In this document: one piece after another, positions 26,165 to 34,603 of the stretch
How the letters are laid out: each line of letters starts with the position of its first letter
How positions within the stretch are numbered: position 1 is the stretch's first letter
Source: Agrobacterium tumefaciens
GTDB lineage: Bacteria > Pseudomonadota > Alphaproteobacteria > Rhizobiales > Rhizobiaceae
Assembly: GCF_005221385.1 (NCBI RefSeq)
Contig: NZ_CP039904.1
Coordinates: forward strand, 1,523,501-1,587,500
Length of the DNA stretch: 64,000 nt
Direction of reading: 5' to 3'
Notes under the pieces: generated by a model
The model's database searches: none
Told to the model about the DNA's origin: nothing
Seen by the model: only the letters and a program-made list of their open reading frames with translations
Position numbers and translations under genes: made by a program

Positions 26165-27304
26165 ATGAAGCAGAACCGATATGGTGGGCAGCGCGGGCGG
26201 CGAATGGCCGCCTCCGCGCTCTCCCTCATCTTCTCGCTGGCAGTTGGCGCTGCCGCGCATGCGCAGGACGCTTTTAATCTCGATGCGCTGATCGATGCCG
26301 CGAAGAAGGAAAAGCCGATCACCGTTTATGCGGTGACCGGCAAGATCGTCGATACGGCGCTGGCCTTCACCGCCAAATACGGCGTGCAGGCCAGCGGCAA
26401 GAAGGTGAACGAGGCGACGCAGGTTGAGCTGATGATCCGCGAGCATCGGGCCGGCAATGTTGTCGGCGATGTCAGCGTCGCAACGGATGTCGCCTCCGCC
26501 ATGGGTGAGCTTCTGCCGGAAGGCATCGCCACCAGTTGGTCGCCGCCGGATATGGAAGGCGATATTCCGCAAAAGCTGCGCGATCCGCTCGTGGTCGTCT
26601 CGGACCCGCATGTGTGGACCTACAATACCGAGAAATACGGCACATGCCCGGTCACCAACATCTGGCAGCTGACGGAGCCGAAGTGGAAGGGCAAGCTTGC
26701 CATGCTCGATCTCTTCGACAAGCCGCTTTATGCCGACTGGTTCAACCAGATCGAAACCCACCACGATGCCGATGTCGCCAGGGCCTATGAGGACCTCTAC
26801 GGCAAGAAGCTGGAAACGGGCGAAAAAAGCGCAACCGCGGCCTGGGTGAAGGCCTTTGCCGAAAATGCGCCTTTGCTGACGGATTCGAGTTCGGTTGCGG
26901 ATGCGGCCGGTGCGCCGGGGCAGGCCGATCCGTTTTTTGTCATCACCTCGGTGGCGAAATATCGTGACAACGAGGCCAAGGGGCTGAAGCTCGGGCTTTG
27001 CAGCGGCGTAAAGCCCTTTTCCGGATTTCTCTATCCCGGTTTCGGCCTGATTGCCGGGCAGACGAAAAGCCCGAATGCGGCAAAGCTCTTCCTGCATTAC
27101 CTGATGACGCAAGAGGGTATCGCACCCCAGACCGCCGATGGCAAACTCTCCGGCAATACGAAAATCGCCCTGCCGACGGATGAGCCCTCGAAGGTCGCCG
27201 ATCATCTCGATGAGCTGATGGCGTTCGATGCCGCAACGGCGGCCGACGACCTCGACAAGCGCGAAGGCTGGCAGGATTTCTGGCGTGTGAACTACAAAAA
27301 ATAA
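26165..27304 (+). CDS. Periplasmic solute-binding protein, Fbp-like (paralogue 2)
   Basis: 379 residues from ATG 26165; a GTG at 26156 is possible. The signal peptide includes GRRMAASALSLIFSLAVG with cleavage near AHA-QDAFN. It shares KKEKPITVY, GTCPVTNIWQL, LGLCSGVKPF and WQDFWRVNYKK with its neighbours. The divergence is largest in the central region (EHRAGNVVGDVSVATDV), which suggests altered ligand specificity rather than simple duplication. It begins 25 bp after paralogue 1. Confidence 0.9.
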   Translation: MKQNRYGGQRGRRMAASALSLIFSLAVGAAAHAQDAFNLDALIDAAKKEKPITVYAVTGKIVDTALAFTAKYGVQASGKKVNEATQVELMIREHRAGNVVGDVSVATDVASAMGELLPEGIATSWSPPDMEGDIPQKLRDPLVVVSDPHVWTYNTEKYGTCPVTNIWQLTEPKWKGKLAMLDLFDKPLYADWFNQIETHHDADVARAYEDLYGKKLETGEKSATAAWVKAFAENAPLLTDSSSVADAAGAPGQADPFFVITSVAKYRDNEAKGLKLGLCSGVKPFSGFLYPGFGLIAGQTKSPNAAKLFLHYLMTQEGIAPQTADGKLSGNTKIALPTDEPSKVADHLDELMAFDAATAADDLDKREGWQDFWRVNYKK

Positions 27305-27309
27305 ACGGA

Positions 27310-27334
27310 AGGCGGGTGCCAAGCCCGCCTGTCT
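27310..27334 (+). terminator. Hairpin between binding-protein paralogues 2 and 3
   Basis: A 7-bp stem AGGCGGG / CCCGCCT with a 7-base loop is followed by GTCTTTTCC, six bases after the stop of paralogue 2. It is terminator-like but short, so partial termination or message protection is more likely than a full stop. Confidence 0.5.
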
Positions 27335-27354
27335 TTTCCTTGGGAGGGGAAACG

Positions 27355-28470
27355 ATGAAAAGAACGAATTTGAGAACGGCGTCAGTCATTGCTGCGGCAA
27401 TGATCGGACTGTCTGCCATGACTGCTGTGGCCGAAGAGGCATTCGATCTGGATACGATCCTGGCGGCGGCGAAGCAGGAAAAGCCGATCAATATCTATGA
27501 CAGCACCGGCAAGATCGTCGAAATGGCCGAGAAGTTCAGCGCCAAATACGGGCTGAAGGCAACGGGTGTAAAGGTTTCCGCCAATAGCCAGCTGGAGATG
27601 ATCATCCGCGAAAGCCAGTCCGGCAACGTGCAGGGTGATGTGGTGCTGATCACCGATGCGCCATCGGCTCTCGCGCAGCTTCTGCCGGCGGGTTTTGTCG
27701 AGAACTACCTGCCAGGCGACATGGCGGCGAAAATCCCGGCGCAGTTTCAGAACCCGCTGGCAATTTCCACCAACGCCAATGTCTGGGCCTATAATACCGA
27801 AGCCCATGACAAATGCCCGGTGGGCAATATCTGGGAACTGACCGAGCCGCAATGGAAAGGCAAGGTCGCCATGGTCGATCCCTTGAGCAAGAGCACATAT
27901 ACGGACTGGTTCAACCAGCTCGAAGCCCATGGAAATCAGAAGGTGGCGGCAGCCTACAAGGCCCATTTCGGCAAGGAGATAGAGGAAAAGGGCGCGTCGG
28001 CCGCATGGATCAAGGCAATGGCTGCAAACGGCCCGCTTGCCACCGAAGGTGATGACCCGGTGGCGGAAGCTGTCGGTGCGCCCGGCCAGAAACAGCCTTT
28101 CTTCGGCCTCATCAGTTCGGCGAAGTTTCGCGACAATGCCGACAAGGGTTACAAGCTCGGCCTCTGCACGGGCCTCGATCCATGGGTCGGCTGGACCTAC
28201 ATCAAGCTTGGGTTGATCGCCTCCAGGACCAAGAGCCCGAACATGGCGAAGCTCTTCATCCATTACGTCCTGACGGAAGAGGGCATCGCCCCGCAGATGA
28301 AGGACGGCAAGCTGCCGACCAATATCGACATCAAGATGCCGGCTGACGAACCCTCGGGGCTTATGAAGGTCGCCGACAGGCTGATGGGATATGATTCCGC
28401 CACCGGCCTTGATGACTTCGACCGACGGGAGGAATGGCAGGACGTCTGGCGCGTCAACTACAGGAAATAA
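27355..28470 (+). CDS. Periplasmic solute-binding protein, Fbp-like (paralogue 3)
   Basis: 371 residues. ATG 27355 has TGGGAGGGG about 6 bases upstream and begins a signal peptide (MKRTNLRTASVIAAAMIGL, cleavage near AVA-EEAFD). It is closer to paralogue 1 than to paralogue 2 across YDSTGKIVEMAEKFSAKYG. The conserved cysteines occur in DKCPVGNIW and LGLCTGLDPW. The end, WQDVWRVNYRK, matches the other copies. Three binding proteins with one channel imply uptake of several related ligands, or backups with different affinity. Confidence 0.9.
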   Translation: MKRTNLRTASVIAAAMIGLSAMTAVAEEAFDLDTILAAAKQEKPINIYDSTGKIVEMAEKFSAKYGLKATGVKVSANSQLEMIIRESQSGNVQGDVVLITDAPSALAQLLPAGFVENYLPGDMAAKIPAQFQNPLAISTNANVWAYNTEAHDKCPVGNIWELTEPQWKGKVAMVDPLSKSTYTDWFNQLEAHGNQKVAAAYKAHFGKEIEEKGASAAWIKAMAANGPLATEGDDPVAEAVGAPGQKQPFFGLISSAKFRDNADKGYKLGLCTGLDPWVGWTYIKLGLIASRTKSPNMAKLFIHYVLTEEGIAPQMKDGKLPTNIDIKMPADEPSGLMKVADRLMGYDSATGLDDFDRREEWQDVWRVNYRK

Positions 28471-28477
28471 TCCCGGC

Positions 28478-28516
28478 CGGCGCGGCTCAGGCCGCGCCGC
28501 CGCCTCCTTCTTTTTT
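28478..28516 (+). terminator. Terminator-like hairpin after the third binding protein
   Basis: A 9-bp stem CGGCGCGGC / GCCGCGCCG with a TCAG loop (28478-28499) is followed 10 bases later by TTCTTTTTT. It starts 7 bases after the stop of the third binding-protein gene and precedes the second IMPase gene. It would reduce but not necessarily end transcription into the phosphatase pair. Confidence 0.6.
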
Positions 28517-28533
28517 GAACGAACAGACTGGAT

Positions 28534-29451
28534 ATGCCAATGCACACCTCATCTTCAACCGAGCGAAAATCTGGAAATGAGGAGGCGCTTTCCCGCTCGA
28601 TGCGGCTGATGAAAATCGCCGAGACGGCGGCGCGTGCCGTGCGCGATCCGCTGCTTTCGGCGTTCCGCTCGGAAATGGCGGTGGACTATAAAGTCGATCT
28701 CCACGACATCGTCACCATTCATGACAGGCGTGCTGAAGCCGCCATTCGTGCCGTCATTCTAGCAAGCGAACCTAATTCAGCGATTATGGGCGAAGAAGGC
28801 GGCCAGATCGGCAGCGGCGAGGTGCAATGGTATGTCGATCCGATCGACGGCACTGCGAATTTCGCCCGTGGCCTTGCCTTCTGGTGCGTGTCGATTGCCG
28901 CCGTCATTGACGGCGAGGCCGTTGCCGGCGTGGTCTATGATCCCGTGGCGGAGCAGATGTTTTCCGCCAACCTTGAAGCTTCCTATCTGGACGGAGACAA
29001 GCTGCGCTCCCGCAGTGTTGCAGACGAGACCCGGGCGACCTTGATCACCGGTTATCCTGTCTCGCGTGATTTCCGGCTGGATGGGCGGGAAGCGGCGCTC
29101 GCCAATTTCGGCGCTCTTGTCGAGACCTTCTCGACATTGCGCCGGCCTGGCAGCGCCGCGCTCAGCATCGCCCATGTTGCGGCGGGCTGGACGGATGCGG
29201 CCGCTGGTTTTGGCGTTAATGCCTGGGATGTGGCGGCAGCCATTCTTATCCTCAAGAATGCGGGCGGAACCTATGAACCGCTCACCCTCGGAAAGGTGGC
29301 GCAGGGTTCCGCAGATTTCCTCTGCCCCGGTTATATCGCCACGGGCAAGGGGGCGAATTACCCGACATTGCAGAGAGTGGCGCGATCCATATCCGCAGAC
29401 CGCATCGCAAAGGCGGCAGCGCAGCATAGCCAGCCGGCCACAAAGGCCTGA
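28534..29451 (+). CDS. Inositol-monophosphatase-family phosphatase (copy 2)
   Basis: 305 residues from ATG 28534 (28540 is also possible). IMPase motifs: MGEEGG, DPIDGTANFARG and NAWDVAAA. The third motif reads WDVAAA where copy 1 has WDCLAG. Shared features with copy 1 include the run DPIDGTANFARG-(I/L), supporting common origin. The C-terminal tail of about 30 residues is extra. It follows the ABC importer genes and precedes a PTP-like gene, repeating the order of 15587-17090. Likely a cytoplasmic phosphomonoesterase acting on the product of imported substrate; specificity unknown. Confidence 0.87.
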   Translation: MPMHTSSSTERKSGNEEALSRSMRLMKIAETAARAVRDPLLSAFRSEMAVDYKVDLHDIVTIHDRRAEAAIRAVILASEPNSAIMGEEGGQIGSGEVQWYVDPIDGTANFARGLAFWCVSIAAVIDGEAVAGVVYDPVAEQMFSANLEASYLDGDKLRSRSVADETRATLITGYPVSRDFRLDGREAALANFGALVETFSTLRRPGSAALSIAHVAAGWTDAAAGFGVNAWDVAAAILILKNAGGTYEPLTLGKVAQGSADFLCPGYIATGKGANYPTLQRVARSISADRIAKAAAQHSQPATKA

Positions 29452-29483
29452 AGACGTAATATCGGCACCGACGGAGACATGAC

Positions 29484-30110
29484 ATGCCACAACCGGAAAA
29501 AATCCAATCCCCAGAGCAGGACTCCGGCGAATTGCCGAAACTCAGCCGCATCTATGAGCGGCATCCGCTTTATGGCGTCGATCTGTTCATTTCGGGTAAG
29601 GAGGGCGCAAGCGACCTCAACCTTCTGCGTGAGAACGGCATCACAACCGTCGTCAATTGCGCCGTCAATCTCGATTTCAATTTTGTGGAGCAGCCGCAAA
29701 TCGTTTCCGATCATGAGGGCAGCGTCTATGGGCCGGGCGAAATCCGCTATTACAAGATCGGCCTGATCGATGGCGCCGGAAACCCCGATACACAGATGGT
29801 TGCTGCCCACTACATTCTGCGGGCGGCGCTGGAGCAGATATTGCCCGACAAGCCGTCCTATCCCCGGCGGGAGCGCGGCAGCGTGCTCATCAATTGCCGG
29901 GGAGGGCGTTCGCGTTCCGTCGCCGTCGTTGCGCTCTTTCTGCACCTGACGCTGCCGGTGGAATTTCCGACGCTCGATGATGCGATCAGCTTCGTTCGCG
30001 TAAAGCGTGAACTGCCGGAAAACGAATGGTTCAAGGCGCCAAAACCCGTGCTTGCGGATGCTGCCCGCCGTGCCGCCGGCTGGATCTCGATGATCGACGC
30101 CGCGCACTAA
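29484..30110 (+). CDS. Dual-specificity/PTP-like phosphatase (copy 2)
   Basis: 208 residues. The loop reads INCRGGRSRS, again C-X5-R with Asn in place of His before the Cys. Shared blocks with copy 1 include ASDLNLLRENGITTVVNCAVNLD, FNFV versus INLV, RYYKIGLIDG and ELPENEWFKAPKP. An ATG preceded by GGAGACAT starts the gene 32 bp after copy 2 of the IMPase. It is the last gene of the organophosphate locus and ends before a pair of hairpins separating it from the convergent TerC-type gene. Confidence 0.82.
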   Translation: MPQPEKIQSPEQDSGELPKLSRIYERHPLYGVDLFISGKEGASDLNLLRENGITTVVNCAVNLDFNFVEQPQIVSDHEGSVYGPGEIRYYKIGLIDGAGNPDTQMVAAHYILRAALEQILPDKPSYPRRERGSVLINCRGGRSRSVAVVALFLHLTLPVEFPTLDDAISFVRVKRELPENEWFKAPKPVLADAARRAAGWISMIDAAH

Positions 30111-30153
30111 AGAAAGACCGTCTCGGTCCTCGCTGATTTCGGGGCAGTGACAA

Positions 30154-30230
30154 ACCCTCGGCACGAGGCCGAGGGTGACGCCTTGTGTGCCGAGAGGTTG
30201 CCCGTTTAGCATCCTCTCGGCGTTCGGTTT
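30154..30230. terminator. Two hairpins in the convergent gap
   Basis: The first is a perfect 9-bp stem ACCCTCGGC / GCCGAGGGT with a 5-base loop at 30154-30176. The second pairs GCCGAGAGG (30189-30197) with CCTCTCGGC (30213-30221), followed by GTTCGGTTTT. Located between convergent genes, they probably terminate transcription from both sides. Confidence 0.65.
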
Positions 30231-31786
30231 TAAGCTTCGCTCACCACGCCATTCCACGCCCGGACCTTCTCGATGTTCCGTTCCGAGCGGGATACGATCT
30301 CGAAAGCGAAGCCGTCGCCGGAAACACGCTCGCCGACCTCGGGGAGGCGATTGAGACGCCACAGAATGTAGCCCGCGACGGTGGAATAACGATCGGCCTC
30401 GTCCACCAGATCGATGTCGAGAAGATAAGACGCCCTTCTGACATCGACGGCGCCATCGATAAGCCAGGAGCCGTCTTCCGCCTTTTCCGAAATCAGCAGT
30501 TCTTCGCCTTCGTCAGGGAATTCGCCGGCGATTGCCTCGAGAATATCCGTCGGCGTGGCGATACCCTGCAGCGTACCGTATTCATCGATGATGACGGCCA
30601 TCTGCAACGGGGATTTGCGCAGCTGTTCCATGACCTGCAGGGCCGTGGCGCTCTCATGCACCACAAGCGGCTGCCGCAGCGAGCTTTCGAGGTTCAGGCT
30701 GCCGTCACGCAGAAGATCGCGCAACAGGTCCTTTGTGGCCGCGACGCCGAGGAAGGAGTCCAGCTTGCCCTGCGCGAGCATCAGCCGGGAATGGTCGAGT
30801 TCCAGCAGGCGGTGGCGCAGCGTCTCCGGGTCGGCGTCGATATCCAGCCAGTCGATCTCGGTGCGTGGTGTCATGATCGACACGACAGGGCGTTCGGCAA
30901 GTGTCAGAACCCCGCGGATCATGTCCTTTTCTTCGGATTTGAACAGGTCGCTGAGGGTGGCCTGTTCGGCGATAAGATCGGCCGTCTCGCCAAGCGGCTG
31001 TTCACCGACCCGGCCGCCGAGAAGCCGCAGTATGGCGTCGGAGGTGCGCTCACGCATATCACCGGCGGTGATGCGCTTTTCGCGGTTGCGCCTGCCAAGC
31101 TGGTTTGCCGCCTCAATGAGCACGGAAAAGCCGATGGCCGCATAGAGATAACCCTTCGGAAGATGGAAACCGAAACCTTCGACGATCAGGCTGAAACCGA
31201 TCATCAACAGGAAGCCAAGGCAGAGAATGACCACGGTCGGATGTTTCGACACGAATGTCATCAGCGGCCTGGAGGCTGCCATCATCACGGCCATGGCCAA
31301 GCAGACGGCGGTGATCATTACCCAGAGATTGTTGACCATGCCGACGGCGGTAATGACGCTGTCGAGCGAGAACACGGCGTCAAGCACGACGATCTGCACG
31401 ATGACTTGCCAGAAGACCGCGTGGACCACCTTGCCCTGTTTCGGCTTGTGGTCACCTTCAAGCCGTTCGTGCAGCTCCATGGTTCCCTTGGCAAGCAGGA
31501 AGGCGCCGCCGATGATGAGGATGAGATCGCGTCCGGAGAAGGAGAAATCCGCGATTGTAAACAGTGGCCGCGTCAGCGTGACGATCCATGAGATCGAAAA
31601 TAGCAGCAGGATGCGCATGATGAGCGCCAGCGACAGGCCGATGACGCGAGCCTTGTGGCGCTGGTGTGGTGGTAGCTTGTCGGCAAGGATCGCGATGAAA
31701 ACGAGATTGTCGATGCCGAGAACGACTTCGAGAACGATAAGGGTGACGAGGCCGATCCAGATGTTCGGATCTGCTAGGAATTCCAT
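30230..31786 (-). CDS. TerC-family membrane protein with CBS and CorC/HlyC domains
   Basis: 518 residues. Residues 1-240 form a seven-segment TerC-type membrane domain with acidic residues in helices (E20 and D26 in [12 protein letters not shown], plus [15 protein letters not shown]). Two CBS motifs follow (about 300-420, [14 protein letters not shown] and [21 protein letters not shown]), then a C-terminal CorC/HlyC transporter-associated domain. This matches the YegH/YoaE architecture. TerC proteins are linked to manganese and other metal efflux at the membrane; the exact ion is not evident. It stands alone with a structured leader upstream. Confidence 0.9.
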   Translation of the reverse strand: MEFLADPNIWIGLVTLIVLEVVLGIDNLVFIAILADKLPPHQRHKARVIGLSLALIMRILLLFSISWIVTLTRPLFTIADFSFSGRDLILIIGGAFLLAKGTMELHERLEGDHKPKQGKVVHAVFWQVIVQIVVLDAVFSLDSVITAVGMVNNLWVMITAVCLAMAVMMAASRPLMTFVSKHPTVVILCLGFLLMIGFSLIVEGFGFHLPKGYLYAAIGFSVLIEAANQLGRRNREKRITAGDMRERTSDAILRLLGGRVGEQPLGETADLIAEQATLSDLFKSEEKDMIRGVLTLAERPVVSIMTPRTEIDWLDIDADPETLRHRLLELDHSRLMLAQGKLDSFLGVAATKDLLRDLLRDGSLNLESSLRQPLVVHESATALQVMEQLRKSPLQMAVIIDEYGTLQGIATPTDILEAIAGEFPDEGEELLISEKAEDGSWLIDGAVDVRRASYLLDIDLVDEADRYSTVAGYILWRLNRLPEVGERVSGDGFAFEIVSRSERNIEKVRAWNGVVSEA

Positions 31787-32164
31787 GTTCAGGAGCCTTT
31801 ATGGGAATGGATGCGAACACGCAAAGCCCCGGACTGAACATCCGAGGCTGAAAGCTGTCGCGTTGAGGAAAACAAGAAAATTCGAGGCTGGCTACGCTTC
31901 ACGCGAGCCAGCCTCGTTCGGTGTCGACTACTGTCGGTACTGTCGCCTTCGTCAGGCATAGAGCGAATTTATCCCGCTATCCGTGAATTCTTGTGCCGGC
32001 CGAATTAGCAGATTTCGGGCGGATGGAAAAGCGCTTTTTGCTTAAGGTTACATTGTGAAGGTACGGCTTGGCAATCTTTGCGTGTGTATCTGTGGGTTTT
32101 TACCCGAAAACATCCGATCGTGTACAATCTAGGCGATTGACTACTATTCGAAAACAAAAAAGCG
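31787..32164. promoter_or_regulatory. Structured leader upstream of the TerC-family gene
   Basis: A 378-bp AT-richer gap. On the leftward strand it contains an 11-bp stem CGAGGCTGGCT / AGCCAGCCTCG (31883-31916) followed by AATTTTCTTG, then a 9-bp stem (31825-31849, one G-T pair) about 40 bases before the gene. The first resembles an intrinsic terminator, either for the upstream DUF1402-like gene 250 bp away or as a leader attenuator. I could not match the manganese yybP-ykoY riboswitch consensus. No convincing gene is in the gap. Confidence 0.45.
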
Positions 32165-33181
32165 TTATCGCGTTTTTTCGCCGATGTCCGATGTCGTCCG
32201 CTGGTCGACGCCCTTGCCGTCAAGAATGTTTTTCAGGATATCGAGGCGGTCGTTGATCAGCCATCCATAATAATTTTCAACCGGCAGGCGGGTTTTTGCG
32301 CCCGCATCCACGGCTGCCCGAAGGCGTTCGGCGCGCCGCCTTGGCTGGCCGACATTGTAGAGCGTCGCGGTAATTCCGGGATTACCTGAGATATCGAAGC
32401 CCTTTTCCCGGTAGGCATCGATGGAATCCCTGAGGATGGCGGCGATGTAGATGATGCTGCGGTCGGGATCCATAACGTCGTGGTAGATTTCCTTCGGCCT
32501 CTCCGCCGTGAGTTTCGGCAGGCCGCTTGTCCTGTTTACGAGATCGGTGACCTGCAGGGCCGTCAGCGGGCTGATCTGGCCAAGTCCAAAGGTCTGCCCC
32601 GCATAAAACGGCTGGAAGAAGGCACGCTGGAACGAGATGGCCTCGTATCTCGCACCATCCACGACCTTGCCGCGAAAGTCCTCATCCCAGACGGTGTCGC
32701 GGCAGCTCCATTGTTCGGAGGTGGTGGGAAGCGGCTCGCAGGACCGGAATTCCGGCCGCTGGAGGAATGTCTTCAGGGAAACGCCATTATAGCTGAACCT
32801 GATATCGAGTTCGGCGTAGGAAATCGCCTTGACGTAATAGGTCTGCAGGCGGTCCACGGCCGAGACGTTGAAGGTATGTTCTCCGACGATGGCGCCGACA
32901 ATATGTATCGGATCGATGCCATAGGCCGCTGCTGCCTTCTTGATCTTGCTGAGAAGGGCGGGCTCGCTGTTCAGGAGATCAATCGTCTTGCCGAACTTTT
33001 CCTCGTAGGTTGTGTAGAAAGCCTTGGTCCGGATCGCCGAGGCTTGTGGTATTTCCGGCTGCTGGGCGGAGCGATTTCCGGGAGGAACGACAGTCATCTG
33101 CTGCGCGACGGCGTAAGAAGGAAGGCAGGCCAGCGTCATGATGACGGTGGCTGTGCGGGTGATCTTCGCAAACAGGCTCAT
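32165..33181 (-). CDS. Secreted DUF1402-like protein
   Basis: 338 residues with a signal peptide (MSLFAKITRTATVIMTLACL, cleavage near AVA-QQMTV). The body contains AAYGIDPIHIVGAIVGEHTFN and GLGQISPLTA, a pattern recalling lytic-transglycosylase-like or lysozyme-like domains (a Glu in GEH and a downstream GQI/S motif), and I recall such proteins as the DUF1402 family. Enzymatic activity is not established. It is divergent from a LapG-like protease gene, 230 bp apart, so a shared envelope role is possible. Confidence 0.7.
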   Translation of the reverse strand: MSLFAKITRTATVIMTLACLPSYAVAQQMTVVPPGNRSAQQPEIPQASAIRTKAFYTTYEEKFGKTIDLLNSEPALLSKIKKAAAAYGIDPIHIVGAIVGEHTFNVSAVDRLQTYYVKAISYAELDIRFSYNGVSLKTFLQRPEFRSCEPLPTTSEQWSCRDTVWDEDFRGKVVDGARYEAISFQRAFFQPFYAGQTFGLGQISPLTALQVTDLVNRTSGLPKLTAERPKEIYHDVMDPDRSIIYIAAILRDSIDAYREKGFDISGNPGITATLYNVGQPRRRAERLRAAVDAGAKTRLPVENYYGWLINDRLDILKNILDGKGVDQRTTSDIGEKTR

Positions 33182-33411
33182 GCAACGTTCTCTGTAACGT
33201 GGATTTATCGTGGGTGTCGGTCTTTCTTAGGCAGGCCATCCATGCATGGCAAGTTTGCCACCGCTCACATTCCCGTTGTTGGCCACTGCGAAGGGTGTCG
33301 CACGACCCGGCGGTAGCAGGCGCGCCAATTTTCCGGATCGTTAAAAGTCGAGTGGTTTGTTTCATTTGAACTCAAACCGGCAGCGATAGGTCATGTCATC
33401 AGGAGATGAAC

Positions 33412-34080
33412 ATGAGCTATTTCAACAAATTGCTGCAGGCATGTTTTGTTCTGACCGTTGCCGGTCTGTTGTCACCGGCAGAGGCTTCGCCGTCCATGTT
33501 GACGGGTGCGATCACCTCCCAGCCGGTTGGACATTATGAATTCTGCCAGCGGCATTCGGTTGAGTGTCAGCCCATGAAGGCCATGCCACCGCTTCATCTC
33601 ACGCCCGACAACTGGAAAACCATGGTTTCGGTCAACAGCGCCGTCAATGTCGAAATCGACCAGCGTTCCGATATGGAAGTATGGGGTTACGAGGACTATT
33701 GGGAATATCCCTACAAGGGTGCCGGGGATTGCGACGACATCGTGCTGGAAAAGCGCAAGCGGCTGATGGATATCGGTCTGCCGGCCTCCAACCTGTTGAT
33801 TACCGTTGTCCGTGACGAGCGGGGAGATGGCCATGCGATCCTCACGGTGAGGACGGATCGTGGTGATTTCATCCTCGACAATATGAAGCCGACAATCCTT
33901 CGCTGGGACGAAACGCCCTATAGCTATCTCAAGCGCCAATCCACCGATCATGCCGGTCGCTGGGTGGATATTGATGGCTCTGGTTCGCCGGCCATCGCCG
34001 CGCGCGAGGTTGATCGTGGTACCGCCGTGCCCGCAACCACCGCGCGCCGCAACATCATCGATCTGTTCAGGAACCGCTGA
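33412..34080 (+). CDS. Transglutaminase-like cysteine protease (BTLCP/LapG type)
   Basis: 222 residues; AGGAG lies 6 bases before ATG 33412, preferred over an ATG two codons earlier. A signal peptide runs to about AEA-SPSML. The catalytic triad can be seen: Cys107 in GAGDCDDIV, His141 in GDGHAILTV and Asp156 in FILDNM. The family includes LapG, a periplasmic protease that releases surface adhesins under cyclic-di-GMP control through LapD. No LapD or large adhesin gene is in the window, so its target is unknown. Confidence 0.85.
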   Translation: MSYFNKLLQACFVLTVAGLLSPAEASPSMLTGAITSQPVGHYEFCQRHSVECQPMKAMPPLHLTPDNWKTMVSVNSAVNVEIDQRSDMEVWGYEDYWEYPYKGAGDCDDIVLEKRKRLMDIGLPASNLLITVVRDERGDGHAILTVRTDRGDFILDNMKPTILRWDETPYSYLKRQSTDHAGRWVDIDGSGSPAIAAREVDRGTAVPATTARRNIIDLFRNR

Positions 34081-34126
34081 ACCGGGCGGCTTTGCGGGAA
34101 AGCTGCGGCTGAAAGCGTCGTAACGA

Positions 34127-34357
34127 TCAGTCGCGGCGTTTCAGGGCGTCGACAGCGGCTTCGGCGCGTGCAGCGGCCTCGCTTGCTTCACGCGCAGCGT
34201 CGGACACGGCCTGTGTGTCGGTTGAGGAACCGTCATAGCCGCCCATGGCGCGCTCCCCTATGCCGATGTGAAAATCTTTCAGCTGGAAAGCCGCAAATGC
34301 CAGTGTGCCGGCGGCGGCGATGATAAAGCAGGTCGTCATGTTCAGCTTCATCTGCAT
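34127..34357 (-). CDS. Small membrane protein, unknown function
   Basis: 76 residues from ATG 34357 (34351 also possible, GAAGAG upstream). One hydrophobic segment near the N-terminus (MTTCFIIAAAGTLAFAAF) is followed by a charged region and an Ala-rich helix (DAAREASEAAARAEAAVDAL) likely to be a coiled coil. The frame is open further upstream but without support. It resembles no family I recognise. It is convergent with the cysteine protease gene. Confidence 0.5.
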   Translation of the reverse strand: MQMKLNMTTCFIIAAAGTLAFAAFQLKDFHIGIGERAMGGYDGSSTDTQAVSDAAREASEAAARAEAAVDALKRRD

Positions 34358-34603
34358 TTGTCTGCTCTTCAGCCGGTGATGTGCAATTCGGTTGCCTGTG
34401 ACGAAAGCAGCCGATGAAGCGGCATATCGGGTTCCCGACGGCGGCGCGGTCGATCGCAGCATCCGACTGCGATCACAGGCGCTGTTATATGTTCTCGTCG
34501 AGGATAACGCCACCGGGAAAAGGGTCTGGTTTCTGGCCTTGCAGCGTTCCCCGAGGTCATTGGAAATATCGCTTGGGGAGCGCGCTTTTTTCCTGCGCTG
34601 CGC
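34358..34603. other. Intergenic stretch with no identified feature
   Basis: About 246 bases lie between the small membrane protein start and the end of the sugar ABC ATPase gene. I see no convincing gene, operator or strong hairpin. It probably carries the promoter for the small protein. Confidence 0.4.

Noticed and set aside
30185..31591. 468-codon frame antisense to the TerC-family gene
   Set aside because: The TerC/CBS/CorC protein is unambiguous; the antisense product is His/Gln-rich shadow sequence.
31787..32164. Manganese (yybP-ykoY) riboswitch before the TerC-family gene
   Set aside because: Hairpins are present, but I could not find the conserved core sequence, so I left it as an unclassified structured leader.
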